52,500 bases of DNA from Glandiceps talaboti (taxonomy: Eukaryota; Hemichordata; Enteropneusta; Spengelidae): NCBI RefSeq assembly GCF_964340395.1, contig NC_135559.1:17416050-17468549 (forward strand), read 5' to 3'. Shown one piece after another: positions 11,631-26,900 of this stretch (the stretch's first letter is position 1; every line of letters begins with the position of its first letter). The position numbers were made by a program, and so were the translations under genes. Under the pieces are notes generated by a model. The model had not been told where the DNA came from and searched no databases. It saw nothing but the letters and a program-made list of their open reading frames with translations.

Positions 11631-14600
11631 GTGTATGACTGACATGTGAAAAATAGCAGTTAGGTCAAAGGTCACAAAGATAACTTGAAATGAGTTATAG
11701 TTCTGTTTATATACTGAGTTAGAAGAATATTTTATATTGTCAAGTTAATATGATAATTTGACAAGACGTGTGTCTATATTTAACACCTCTGAATCGTTCT
11801 ATGTGGAGTCAAATGTACTGTATATATTTCTAGGTTAGTTGTTGTCATGTTACATGGTTTTGTCTTGAGTCAACGATAGCATTTAAGTGATAGGTCAATA
11901 TCACTTGAAATGAATGTTAATGTTTGCAGACTGAACCATAGAGTTCACAAGGTTAAAGATAAAACTAGATACAGCATACCTGGGCCTTGATAGTGCTTTG
12001 CTTTGTATCATCTAAGATAATTAATAACCACAGTTTTGTCATGTCTCAACAGTAGCATTTACATCACACATCAATATCACTTGAAATCTATTTTACATGT
12101 ACTGTGCCAGGACAGTTTGCAGACTGATAACGAGGGTTATGATAAAGTGTGGAGTACAGGAGATCTGACTAGTAAGCCCAGTATCTTCAAAGAAAACATT
12201 TTCTTGAAAGAGATAAAAGTTATTTTTTTCTAAATATTCACTTGATAGTAAGGTATAGGGAAAAATCATAATTGGTGTGTCCCCAGAAATTGTTGTGTGT
12301 GAATGTTGTGTCAGATTGCCATAGAGGGCGCACTTGACTTAACAGCATTAACTTGATGTTTGCTTTTATTGAATGCAAATTTGTGTGGTTCCATTGTATT
12401 TTTGTTTTGTGATCATATTAAAAAACTTTAGAAACTATTTTTTCTTGATTAAACATTTATTTATCCTAGATGTAAGTTTAAAATAGTTCTTACAATATTA
12501 TACATTCCCCTTTCAACTATCTAGTATACATTCTAACATAGAACAATTTTGATATATTTTCATCACAGTGTTCAGTACTGTAAGCATTAAAGTCATGAGT
12601 ATTTAAGTGGTCACTGTATTGTAACATCACAGAGCTACAGGTAGTCATGTTGAAATGTAGTGACTGAGGCATTTGTTTACATCATAAAATGACTGACATG
12701 TGAAAAATAGCAGTTAGGTCAGAGCTAGGTCAAAGATAACATGAAATGAGTTATAGAAACTGTTTATTGATAGGGTTAGAAGAACATTTTAGTTTTATAT
12801 TGTCAAGTTATTACAATTTGACATTGTGTGTTTACTGAACATCTCTGAAGTGTTGAAAGTGTAGACAAATGTATGCATATTATCTAGGTAATAGGTATTT
12901 TATCTAAGTTTTTGTCATTTGTCAACAGTAGCATTTTAGGTCACAGGTCAGTACCACTTGAAATAAATGTTACTGTGTGCCAGGACAGTTTACAGACTGG
13001 GAGTTCACAAGGTTATGATATAACTGGATAGTACAGACATGACTAGTATGTCCTCTAATCAAAGAAAACATATTGTTGAAAATGATAAAAGCTTTTATTT
13101 TTCTGTATATTCACTTGATAGTAAGGTATAGAGAAAAAAACAACATATTTGGTACATCACCAGAAATTGTTGTGTGTCTGTGTTGTGTCAGATTGCCATA
13201 GAGGGCGCACTTCACTTGACACAGTTAAACCTGATGTAGTTTTTTTAACACAACTTTTGCATGCTAATTATGTAGTTTTGTGAAATGTATTCATTATATT
13301 AAACAACTTTTGAAGCCATGTTTTTCTCAACTGATGAATTTACCCTTGACGTGAGTTAAAAATAATTATCACAATAGTTTACCAACTCTGAATACAGTAA
13401 AAGTACTTGTTTTATGGTTTTGCTCTAGTTTGATGAAATATTACAAAATTATTGTTTTCTCATTAACTTCAAATAATTCTGTTTATCATTGTTTTCCTTG
13501 ATGTCATTTTTAGCAACTAACAAAATTTTATTACAAGTATTTTGTAGACTGTTTCACATAGTGTCATGCAAACTGAACCCATGACAAAAATGTGGACTCT
13601 AAGTCTTCCTAATCTTCAGGGTCCTAAACATGTTTTTGTGAACACTGCTGTAAAAGTAGTTACTGGCAATGGTAAATTTGTCATGAAAATATAGATTAAG
13701 TATACGTATAGATAGATTATAGATTAAGTAGTTTAAACTTAAAAACCTGAAGAAAGTGTCAATTATTTGTCATAAAAAACATACATTGACAAGTAGTCTA
13801 ATGTAAGTTCCTTGATTTCTACATGAAACTAAACACCTAGAGAAAATGTTAATTACTTGACTTTTAAGAGTTGAATTGCATCATTTCTGTAGTTGTCTGC
13901 CATGTTGTTTCTTAATAAGTAAATCAATTCCTTTCAGAGTGATTTAATTTTTGCTGACTATATCTTACATGTGTAGATGTTTTGCTTGGATTTTAGTTAT
14001 AGTGATTACATTCAGATACATTTCCACATGGACAATTTATTTTAACATTTTATACCAGTAAAGAGACACCAATTTGTAATGAAAATGACAATAACTTTAT
14101 TCATAATTGCAGTACTAAAGTCATAATTACAACTTTAAATTTGTAGTATTTTTTCAATGACAATAGCTTTATTAAACATGCAGTACTAACGTCATAATTA
14201 CAACTTTCAATAATGATTTATTTTTTCAATGACAATGTAATTTTCATACTTATATACAAGGCAATAAATATCATTTAAAGTTATATACTTTGAGTTTTGT
14301 GTTTTAATGAAAACTGAAATATTTTTGATTTCTAGACTTGTGATATGATTTCAAATGACGTATATCAATTTAAACCTTTCAAAAAAACCAGCCTTGCAAA
14401 GGATTATTATTTTTATACTCTTGCATCAGAGTCTTGCATTTTATTGAGATAAAAAATTTTTACTTTTCAGAATGTTAAATCTGATTATTATTCAGTTCTT
14501 TATTAAATTAAATTAAATTAAATTAAATTAAATTAAAGTTAATATTTTGTTTATATACCATACAAATTTATGTCATATTTCTGTACAGAAACCAACACCT

Positions 14601-14700
14601 TGCCTCCAAGACTACATCTTGTGATAACATAGTGAAAGTGAATGATGAATATTCACTATTGAGGGTGATGTGTTAGTATAATCTCTCTCCTCTAGTTCAG
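11631..14700. repeat. A1-A2 dimer copy 3 plus duplicated AT-rich block
   Basis: From 11,631 (inside an A1 monomer) through 13,450 is a third dimer, with AGAGGGCGCACTT cores near 12,325 and 13,200. From about 12,590 to 14,690 the order matches 4440-6650. A short (AATTA)n run lies near 14,503-14,536. No gene is seen. Confidence 0.82.
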
Positions 14701-14702
14701 GT

Positions 14703-14885
14703 GTCTATCACACAGAGATAACATGTTTGTTGGCGATCAGTTCATTTATCCATCACATAGAGATAACATGTTTGTTGGTGATCAGTTCATTTATCCATCA
14801 CACAGAGATAACATGTTTGTTGGTGATCAGTTCATTTATCCATCACACAGAGATAACATTGTTTGTTGGTGATCAGTTCACTTAT
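14703..14885. repeat. 45-bp minisatellite, four copies
   Basis: Four units carry GAGATAACATGTTTGTTGG and GATCAGTTCATTTATCCATC. It lies directly beyond the 3' end of the SENP coding sequence and so may fall in its 3' UTR or flank. The 78-codon forward frame here is a repeat artefact. Confidence 0.92.
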
Positions 14886-14940
14886 AATATCAATCACATG
14901 CTAGATGCTTACTTGTTGCAGAACTACAGTGTTGCCATCC

Positions 14941-17900
14941 CTACAAAAGTTGTTTGTTGGTGAGTTCCTGTCTCATCTGCTGACGAAGTCTTGGTATATC
15001 AGCCTGAGAGAACTTCATGGATACACTCTGGCAAAGATGTCTTGCATACTGAAAAAAAGAAAGAAAAATGAACAAAGGTGTTAACTATTATGAACACTTG
15101 TCTCTGTATAAATCTTTAAACTTCAGATTATGACATTAATTTACATAATTATGGACTGCATTCATTATCTTACTACAGTACCCCTCAAGAATTGTTGTCC
15201 AGCCAGACAAGTGTTAGGTTGCCCCTATGCTAACACTAGAGGGGGGTATTCGGATTTTAACATCAGCCTATTACTAACAATTATCACCAGAATGTATTTT
15301 GAAACTAGGAGGGTTGATGATCAAGCCATATATTAACACTAGGCTAGCTCTGTCATGCTAACACCAGACTGGCAGTTTAACACCTCCCGAGCATGTGTTA
15401 GTAACTGAAAGGGTTATTATCTGCATCAGCACCATGATAACACATTCTAGCTATAGTACTAACACCAGAATGGAACTACATGTAAGACCACCAATGTGTT
15501 GACAACTAGAAGGGTTAATACCTGTACCAGCACTGTATTAACACCAGGCTGGCTCATTGCTAACACCAGATGGGAACCAACACATCACCACCATGTGTTG
15601 GCTACTGAAAGGGCTATATCTGCATGAGCCCTACATGTATGTTAACACCTGTCTAGCTAAGTGTTAACACAAGGCTGGCATATAATAAAAACCTCATCAA
15701 CATGTCTGTGTATCTCACTGATGTTAACATCAGATAATGAAGTTTGGTGTGAACACCTGGCAAGCTGGCTCTTACACCTCATCAACAATGTATTAATTAG
15801 AAACTTCACCAGCCCAAATATAACACCAGACAAATGTTAGTATTAAAAACAAACTAACAAAGGGCTAGTAAATTAGGAATGTATTCTTGAAGTGTAATAT
15901 TCATTGAAGGCATTGGTATCTGAAGAAGAAGTGTACCATACCATCTCTACCATATCACAACTATATTCTTCATTTAGAGACTGCCATCTCTACCATATCA
16001 CAACTATATTCTTCATTTAGAGACTGTCATCTCTACCATATCACAACTATATTCTTCATTTAGAGACTGTCATCTCTACCATATCACAACTATATTCTTC
16101 ATTCACAGACTGTCATCTCTACCATATCACAACTATATTCTTCATTCACAGACTGTCATCTCTACCATATCACAACTATATTCTTCATTCACAGACTGTC
16201 ATCTCTACCATATCACAACTATATTCTTCATTCACAGACTGTCATCTCTACCATATCACAACTATATTCTTCATTCACAGACTGTCATCTCTACCATATC
16301 ACAACTATATTCTTCATTCACAGACTGTCATCTCTACCATATCACAACTATATTCTTCATTCACAGACTGTCATCTCTACCATATCACAACTATATATTC
16401 TTCATTCACAGACTGTCATCTCTACCATATCACAACTATATTCTCCATTCACAGACTGTCATCTCTACCACATCACAACTATATTCTTCATTCACAGACT
16501 GTCATCTCTACCATATCACAACTATATTCTTCATTCAGAGACTGTCATCTCTACCATATCACAACTATATTCTTCATTCACAGACTGTCATCTCTACCAT
16601 ATCACAACTATATTCTTCATTCACAGACTGTCATCTCTACAATATCACAACTATATTCTATATTCACAGACTGTCATCTCTACCATATCACAACTATATT
16701 CTTCATTCAGGGACTGTCATCTGTACCATACCACAACTATATTCTTCATTCAGAGACTGTCATCTCTACCATATCACAACTATATTCTTCATTCATAGAC
16801 TGTCATCTCTACCATATCACAACTATATTCTTCATTCAGAGACTGTCATCTCTACCATATCACAACTATATTCTTCATTCACAGACTGTCATCTCTACCA
16901 TATCACAACTATATTCTTCATTCACAGACTGTCATCTCTACCATATCACAACTATATTCTTCATCACAGACTGTCATCTCTACCATATCACAACTATATT
17001 CTTTATTCACAGACTGTCATCTCTACCATATCACAACTATATTCTTCATCACAGACTGTCATCTCTACCATATCACAACTATATTCTTTATTCACAGACT
17101 GTCATCTCTACCATATCACAACTATATTCTTCATTCAAAGATTGCCATCTCTACCATATCACAACTATATTCTTCATTCACAGACTGTCATCTCTACCAT
17201 ATCACAACTATATTCTTCATTCAGAGACTGTCATCTCTACCATATCACAACTATATTCTTCATTCACAGACTGTCATCTCTACCATATCACAACTATATT
17301 CTTCATTCACAGACTGTCATCTCTACCACATCACAACTATATTATTTATTCACAGACTGTCATCTCTACCATATCACAACTATATTCTTCATTCACAGAC
17401 TGTCATCTCTACCATATCACAACTATATTCTTCATTCATAGACTGTCATCTCTACCACATCACAACTATATTCTTCATTCAGAGACTGTCATCTCTACCA
17501 CATCACAACTATATTCTTTATTCACAGACTGTCATCTCTACCATATCACAACTATATTCTTCATTCACAGACTGTCATCTCTACCATATCACAACTATAT
17601 TCTTTATTCACAGACTGTCATCTCTACCACATCACAACTATATTCTTCATTCATAGACTGTCATCTCTACCATATCACAACTATATTCTTTATTCACAGA
17701 CTGTCATCTCTACCATATCACAACTATATTCTTCATTCACAGACTGTCATCTCTACCATATCACAACTATATTCTTCATTCACAGACTGTCATCTCTACC
17801 ATATCACAACTATATTCTTCATTCACAGACTGTCATCTCTACCATATCACAACTATATTCTTCATTCACAGACTGTCATCTCTACCATATCACAACTATA

Positions 17901-20900
17901 TTCTTCATTCACAGACTGTCATCTCTACCATATCACAACTATATTCTTCATTCACAGACTGTCATCTCTACCATATCACAACTATATTCTTTATTCACAA
18001 ACTGTCATGTCTACCATATCACAACTATATTCTTCATTCAGGGACTGTCATCTCTACCATATCACAACTATATTCTTCATTCAGAGACTGTCATCTCTAC
18101 CATATCACAACTATATTCTTCATTCACAGACTGTCATCTCTACCATATCACAACTATATTCTCCATTCACAGACTGTCATCTCTACCATATCACAACTAT
18201 ATTCTTCATTCACAGACTGTCATCTCTACCATATCACAACTATATTCTTCATTCACAGACTGTCATCTCTACCATATCACAACTATATTCTTCATTCACA
18301 GACTGTCATCTCTACCATATCACAACTATATTCTTCATCCACAGACTGTCATCTCTACCATATCACAACTATATTCTTCATTCAGACTCATCTCTACCAT
18401 ATCACAACTATATTCTTCATTCACAGACTGTCATCTCTACCATATCACAACTATATTCTTCATTCAGAGACTGTCATCTCTACCATATCACAACTATATT
18501 CTTCATTCACAGACTGTCATCTCTACCATATCACAACTATATTCTTCATTCAGAGACTGTCATCTCTACCATATCACAACTATATTCTTCATTCAGAGAC
18601 TGTCATCTCTACCATATCACAACTATATTCTTCATTCACAGACTGCCATCTCTACCATATCACAACTATATTCTTCATTCATAGACTGTCATCTCTACCA
18701 TATCACAACTATATTCTTCATTCACAGACTGTCATCTCTACCATATCACAACTATATTCTTCATTCACAGACTGCCATCTCTACCATATCACAACTATAT
18801 TCTTCATTCATAGACTGTCATCTCTACCATATCACAACTATATTCTTCATTCACAGACTGTCATCTCTACCATATCACAACTATATTCTTCATTCACAGA
18901 CTGTCATCTCTACCATATCACAACTATATTCTTCATTCACAGACTGTCATCTCTACCATATCACAACTATATTCTTCATTCACAGACTGTCAACTCTACC
19001 ATATCACAACTATATTCTTCATTCACAGACTGTCATCTCTACCATATCACAACTATATTCTTCATTCACAGACTGTCATCTCTACCATATCACAACTATA
19101 TTCTTCATTCACAGACTGTCATCTCTACCATATCACAACTATATTCTTCATTCACAGACTGTCATCTCTACCATATCACAACTATATTCTTCATTCACAG
19201 ACTGTCATCTTCACAATACATGCAGGGAGTTCAATGTTCTCCTGAAGACAGTTTTTGACAGATTGGGAATTTTTAATGTAACCTATGCCCATTTATCTAA
19301 ATATGATACTTACCTGACAGACAAATACACCACAGTCACAGGTGTTATCTTGTAATGGAATATTCCTCATAAGACAAACTCTCCATCCTCCAACCATGTG
19401 ATATTGACTTTGATGAAATGCTGTATTCCTCAAGTAACAAACAAGTTTCTGTAGAAGAAAGACAACCAATCCATCAATCAGTCAATCAGTACATAACTTA
19501 TACTAACCACTCATAGTCGCATCAATAAATTGATCAATCATTCAATCAATCAATCAATCAGTCAGTCAGTCAGTCAGTCACAATCAGTCAGTCAGTCAAT
19601 GCATAACTTTATACTTGCCACTCATACTTACATCAATCACTCACTCACTCACTCACTCACTCACTCACTCACTCACTCACTCACCTCTCACTCACTCACT
19701 CAATCAATCAATGTCAGTCAGTCAGTACATACCCTACACTCACCACTCACTCCCATCAATCTATCAATCTATCAATCTATCAGTGATAGATCTATACGGC
19801 ATCTGAAACCATCCCTTCATCCAAATTCAAACCGTTTCTAAAACCCTACTGGAAAGATGTTCGGTCTCTTCATAAGAAATCTTTAGCACTTCGGAATAAG
19901 TGGATCTCGGCCGGTAGGCCAAGAGGATTACAACACGAGTCTTTTCGCAACTATAAAGAAGCAAAACGCAATTTCAGAAAAGAACTGAGACAACGACAAC
20001 GTAAAGCAGAATGTGAAAAATTTGATTTCATTGAAAACGCTATCGAACTTGACCAATCTCTATTCTGGCGGAATGTAAATATTCGTAGAAAAAATACGTG
20101 TAACAGCTTTCCTGTCCTAAAAACAGACGGCGAAACAATTTCCAATCATACTTGTGTTGTCAACACTTTTGCGGACTACTTCAAACAACTCTATGAACCA
20201 CTAGAAGACAATTCATTTGTAAGTTCGTTCAGAGTCCAAATCGACGAAGAACTTGACAACCTCTCAGCTTCTAGCCACGATAACGCTGAAACAATTCTGT
20301 CTCGACCACTCTCTATAGAAGATATCTCACGTGCTATAGGAAAACTGAAACGTGGAAAAGCAGGAGGGCCAGACTCCATCACATACGAACACATTATTTT
20401 CGGAGGCCCCTTTCTTATGGACGCATTAGTTAATTTATTTAATGCATTGATTAATGTTGAATACATTCCTTCATCATTCAAATCTGCATACCTTGTTCCA
20501 ATTTTCAAGGGTGGTAACAAAAATCGTTTTGATCCCGCAAACTACAGGGGCATCACACTGCTACCGACTCTGCAAAAACTCTTTGAAATGTGCATTTCGC
20601 ATCGCCTACAACCATGGCTCTGTGACAAAAATTTACCACATCCCCTACAAGCCGGCTATCAACCTGGTCAGAGTAATATCACCACAGCATTCTGCATTCA
20701 AGAGACAATTCTTCATCACGTTGAAAGAGGTAGCAAGGTATTTATGTGCAGTCTTGACCTTCAAAAAGCTTTTGACTCGATTTGGTGGAATGGTTTATTT
20801 CACAAACTGTACACTTTGGGCATCAACGCAAAACTTTGGAGATTATTGAAAAACATGTTTCACGGACAAAAATGTCAAATCGCCATAGACACGTATACGT

Positions 20901-23900
20901 CTGAGGAATATCGACTATTTCAAGGTGTACGACAAGGAAGTATCCTTTCTACAACTCTATTCCTAATTTATGCAAATGACCTCCTCGTTGAACTCGAGAA
21001 CAGTAGATTCGGATGTTACATCGATTCGCTATTTCTTGGTGCGCCTGCGTTAGCAGATGACATCTCAATATTAGCACCAACTCGCTCTACATGTCAAAAA
21101 ATGTTGAACATTGTATGCAATTACTGCTCGACATGGAGACTGAAGCTCTCAGCCACAAAATGTAGATTACTCGTTTTCGGTGAAACAACACGAGAACGTG
21201 AACGCTCGCGCCAACATCGAAACTTGTCTCTGAACAACTGTCCTCTCACTGAAGTAGATTCAATTACAATCGTCGGCATGCAATTTACAAATAATTTATC
21301 GTCGATGGAACGTACACTCTCTGTTTGTAAGAAAGCCAGGTGTCTGATAAATTCGTTACGCAGTGTTGGTATTGGACCTTACGGTCTCAATCCAATCGTC
21401 AGTACAGAAGTCTGGAAACGCATGTGTCTTCCTGCAGCCTTTCATACTTGTGAACTTTGGACTCCCAATGAAACTGAACTTCTAATGCTTGAACGTTGTC
21501 AGAGATATGCTGCCAAAACCATTCAAGGTTTTCCCTCCAAAACTCCGACTGATTTAGCTCTAAGCGCAGTAGGTTTGATACCAATTGAGGCATACATTGA
21601 CAATTGTAAATTGCGTTTTTTTGGAACTCTATGTAACTGTGATAATTTCTCAGTAAGAAAACATGTATTCTTACAACGACTTTTTGAATTTAAGTTTTCA
21701 TCTGTAAAGAAACGCTTAGGCTTTATACCTGATATTATGAATATTCTTTTGAAATACGGATTACTTTGCTTCTTAGACGAGTTCTGTGCAACTGGTTATT
21801 TTCCGCCTAAATTCCTTTGGAAAATTATTGTAAAAGATGCTATATATGAGAAAGAGTGCAATCTTTGGAGAGATAGAATTGCAACTAGAGATGAACTACA
21901 GCTCTTCTCTCAGTTACATAAACATATATTGCCGTTTCATTTATATTCCTACTCACGCAAATTCCCTAAATACAAGTCAACTGTTTACAAAATCATGAAA
22001 GTTCTTGCCACTCCATGCAATATAAAATGCTCCAAATGTGAAGACGTTGCTGATAACCTTCTCATTCATCTAACAACGTCATGTCGCCAAACTTCCACTG
22101 CTAGAGACTATTTCTGGACAAGTCTCTTCAATGAACTCAATGTAGACTTTTCTGTGGCTTTATTCAACCTAGATGAGTTTGATTTCATTGTCAGAATTTT
22201 AGGAGATGTCTTTTGCAACGACAATCTCCTCATTAACACAGAACTACTTCAAGATATCATCTTAAAGTTTATGCATATGTGCCTGGACATTTAGAAACGA
22301 ACCCTACGCCATGTTTATTTGAAACATGAATATTGCAATTAGTTTTCTGTAATTATTTATACTTTTCCTCTTTGATCTGATTTGATAGTTTTTTGCTTTA
22401 TTGTTGTGTAACTCTTCTCTTTTTTGAGGAGGAATAAAGGAACAACAACAACAACAACAACTCACCTCTCACTCACTCACTCAATCAATCAATGTCAGTC
22501 AGTCAGTACATACCCTACACTCACCACTCACTCCCATCAATCTATCAATCTATCAATCTATCAGTGAATGAGTGAGTGAGTGAGTGAGTGAGTGAGTGAG
22601 TGAGTGGGTGAGTGAGTGAGTGAGTGAGTGAGTGAGTGAGTGAGTGAGTGAGTGAGTGAGTGAGTGAGTGAGTGAGTGAGTGAGTAAGTCAATCAGCCAA
22701 CCAACCAGTCAGTCAGTCAGTCAGTCAGTCAGTCAGTCCATCAATCAATCAACCAACCAACCAACCAACCAACCAACCAACCAACCAGCCTGTCAGTCAG
22801 TCAATTAATCAATTCAATTAATCAATCAATCAATCAATCAATCAATCACTCAATTAATGAAGTCATTTATAAAACCAATGTATCCATTACTTGGTAAAGT
22901 TCAGAGGTGTTGGACAGTTACATGTTGAAATCACTACTGTGTTCACATATACATTGTGTAATGGTGAGTGTATAATAGTTTTCAATAAGAGACATGTTGT
23001 AAGTCACCAATATACCATTTCAAAACCTTCACATTTAGTTAGAAATGGATCTTCTCATTCAGTTATGAAAAACTGAATCTATGGAAATAAACTTTTCTAT
23101 TAGTCATATTCTCATGTTTGGTCAGTGTGTATCATAGTTATAACTAGTACTTGTGTGGTTCTCATACCCTATATAATACCATGTGGTAGTGTGTACACTA
23201 CCGTAGTATTTGGTCAGTGTGTATCATATTATGATAGTAAAGTAATGACTTGTATGGCACTCATACCCTATATACCATGTGGTAGTGTGTACACTACTGT
23301 AGTATTTGGTCAGTGTGTATCATATTATGATAGTAGAGTAAAGACTTGTGTGGCACTCATACCCTATATATATTACCATGTGGTAGTGTGTACACTACTG
23401 TAGTATTTGGTCAGTGTGTATCATATTATGATTATGATAGTAAAGTAAAGATTTGTGTGGCACTCATACCCTATATACCATGTGGTAGTGTGTACACTAC
23501 TGTAGTATTTGGTCAGTGTGTATCATATTATGATAGTAAAGTAAAGACTTGTGTGGCACTCATACCCAAAATACCATGTGGTAGTGTATACACTACTGTA
23601 GTATTTGGTCAGTGTGTATCATATTATGATAGTAACGTAATGACTTGTGTCATGTGATAGTGTACGTTGTACACTACCGTAGTATTACCTGTAAGCAGGA
23701 TTTGTTATATCCTGACATAGAGTCCAGATACATCAATGATTTATCCTTCACATGACATGATACCAGTGTCCAGTGATTTCCAAGATGAATAGGAAACAAC
23801 AGAAGTCTCTTCTTGAAAATATCAACCTGAAAATAATGAGAAAACATCAGAGTGTCTGTCGATCACTACAGTACTGCAATTCACAATTAACTTTAATTAC

Positions 23901-26900
23901 AGGCCTGTCACAACATTTCTGGAACATAGCTACATGTGTATATGTATGATGGTATGTAGACCAGTATCACACTACCTCTGTGACAGGGCTGTGTTTGCAA
24001 AACAGACCTGGTACAGGCAAGTCACAACAGTACTGAAATTCACAATTGACTTTAATTTAACAGGCCAGTCACAACATTTCTGGAACAGGGATATATGTAT
24101 GTATGATAGTATGTTGGTCTACCATACCACCACTGTTACAGGGCTGTGTTTGTGCAAAGCAGATCTGGTACATGCCAACCACAACCAGTATTGTTAAAGG
24201 CTCACAATGAAATAAGTGAATGAGGACATCATTGTAATTCATACATACTTTACATACCTGTTTTGTCCACTTGTTGACAGCATGGTAACCTTTCTTGTGT
24301 AGATGTGTATAGAAGTATGTAGAATAGATGAAGACATCATTGTAATTCATACATACTTTACATACCTGTTTTGTCCACTTGTTGACAGCATGGTAACCTT
24401 TCTTGTGTAGATGTGTATAGAAGTATGTAGAATAGATGAAGACATCATTGTAATTCATACATACTTTACATACCTGTTTTGTCCACTTGTTGACAGCATG
24501 GTAACCTTTCTTGTGTAGATGTGTATAGAAGTATGTAGAATAGATGAAGACATCATTGTAATTCCTCATTAGCAATTCATGGTACCCATTTATCACCTGT
24601 ACAGGTAGAATGTGAAAAACAAGATGTCTAAGTTATTTGTTAGTCTAGGTATAGCCTTATGCTTCTAAGCTAGCATGTCACTACCATAAGAAATCAAACA
24701 GGAAAGAAGAATGGGGAATTTTTTGCAGACTACTTTTTGAAAATCTCTAAACATGCATAAATACTATAATTTGTACTCACATTATCATTCAACCAGTTAT
24801 CTCCTTCTAATGTCTTCATATCATCAGCTGATAGTTCATAACAACCAATGTGTACAGTTATTCTTTTCTTCTGAGTATTTGGATCTGACATCCAGGAACT
24901 CGGTCTCAGTTTCAGATGATTGAAGACAGATTGGATAAAAGTATACCTGTGATTAAAAAAAATATTGAAACTTTGCTTAGTAAAGTTGGTACCTTTAAAA
25001 TGATGGTGTGGTTTGTTTCAAAAGTTGTGAAGCGCCTAACACCTTTTTTTCCCATAATGCCTTGCCCCATACAGTGTAAAAAAAAATCTCTTTGAAGTTA
25101 GATTTGTCTTAATTAAGAGAAGTTGTGTGATGCAGGGTTGGTACAACTAGAAAAGACTTTTTTGGGGTCACCAAGGGTTGAGATATGCAGCTAAGATAAA
25201 TTCAGTCTCACCTTTGCTCTCTTCAGTGTGGGTAACTACATGGATATGAACTTGAAACTTATCAATATATGACCTACTTACCTTCTTGACAAGTCTTTTT
25301 TGAATATTTTCTGAAGTTCTTCAAATACCATTCTTATACTCAATCCCTTCTGTTTGTGAAATCGCTTTCGAAAGATGCCTGATATTGAAAAAGAAAAGAA
25401 GACGAACCCACTGGAATTGTAGATTTAGTTACTAAATTTTGTATTTGTAAGAATCACTGTGGCTCTCCAGTTTTCCAAGACTTCCTGCATTGATTACTTT
25501 CTTAATGTCATGATACATTAATCATGAAATATTTGTTTCTGGCAGCTACAGTACAATCAGGCTATAACAGCATTGGGCTGGCACTCATAGTGTTAACACA
25601 GGGCAGGCACAGTGCCATCTTACCATTGTGTGTGTAAACTAGTGAAAGACTTTACCAACCTTTCATATTAGAGACAATCTTCTCTTTAGATATTTTCTTC
25701 TCTCCTATAACCTCCACAATCATCACATCATCATCATTGGAGCTGCCCTTTTCATCAACTTCAAGTCTCTCCATCTTGAATGCATTACTTTGATGTTTCC
25801 CAGTACCAGATTTCTTAACTGCTCTCACCAAACCACTACCATGACAACCAGCTCCACTCCCAACAACATCTTGACTGTCTGTTGTAGAGATATCATCACC
25901 CCTTACCTCTATGTCATGTCTGTTACCTGATATTTTTATATCGTCATTTGTTCCTTTTTCTATGCCATGGCCATGATCTACTCTGTTCCCAATGTCATGT
26001 CTGTTACCTGATATTTTTACATCGTCACTTAAATGACTGCACCCTTCTCCCACTATGATTTGTTTTTCTATAATACTGCTATTATCTACTGTGTTCCCAA
26101 TGTCATGTCTTGTACTTGATAGTTTGACATTCTTGTTATCTACAAAACGTAGTCCTTCTGTAACCACAGTTTGTCTATCTTCTTGTTTGTAGTTCCTATT
26201 TTTGGTTCTTCTTTTTGTCTTTATCTTTCTTTTTGGCCCTTCTTCATGACTGTTGAGGTCAACCATCTGACCTTTGTCATTAAATTTCTTGTCTATTTTA
26301 TGTTTGGTTTCTGTTTCTTGGTAGTTGACATTTTGAGTTACAAATTTCTTTCCTGTCACACTTTGTGTAAACACAGATTTACTCCGAATCTCATCATCAA
26401 CATTTTTTATGCTTTCCTTTGCTTTACTTTTCTGCTTCTGACCAGCATTTCTGTCAACTACTGAATTTCTTCCTGTCTGTAAATCACAACTGTTTTCCAC
26501 ACTACACCCTGAGTTTTCTAAGGTAACTTCTGATGACGTGCAACCGCCCTCTAGTGGCAGTAGACATGCAGCAAATATTCTAGGTTTCATAGTCTTTAGG
26601 GCTTTGTCGGAAACTTGTAAATCTGTCTCTTTCTTTTCAACTTCTAGTTTATTTTCATGATTTATGTTGCCTTTCTTGACTGATGTACCATCATTTTTTA
26701 AGCAAGTACTATCTCTAAGTTTAAGTGTTAGTCTTAGCCTTGGCTTCTTCTTTTGTCTTCTATCAATACACGGATTTTCTCTCTTTAAAGAATTAGTCCT
26801 ACAAATCAAATACTTATAATTAACATTTGTACTTGAACTTTTATCACATCTTGGTGATTCCTTTGCAGAATTCTTATTTACAAAGACAGTATCTCCTTCT

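Noticed and set aside
15937-19212. CRISPR-like array or a repeat protein (225-codon frame)
   Set aside because: The units are contiguous with no unique spacers, the context is an intron of a eukaryotic gene, and the 43-residue period simply reflects a 43-bp unit.
22568-22860. Telomere-like repeat
   Set aside because: The units are GAGT, CAGT, CAAC and CAAT tetranucleotides, not TTAGGG or another known telomeric motif.
26171-26464. 97-codon plus-strand frame
   Set aside because: It is a shadow opposite the large SENP exon, whose frame is supported by splice phase with the catalytic exons.
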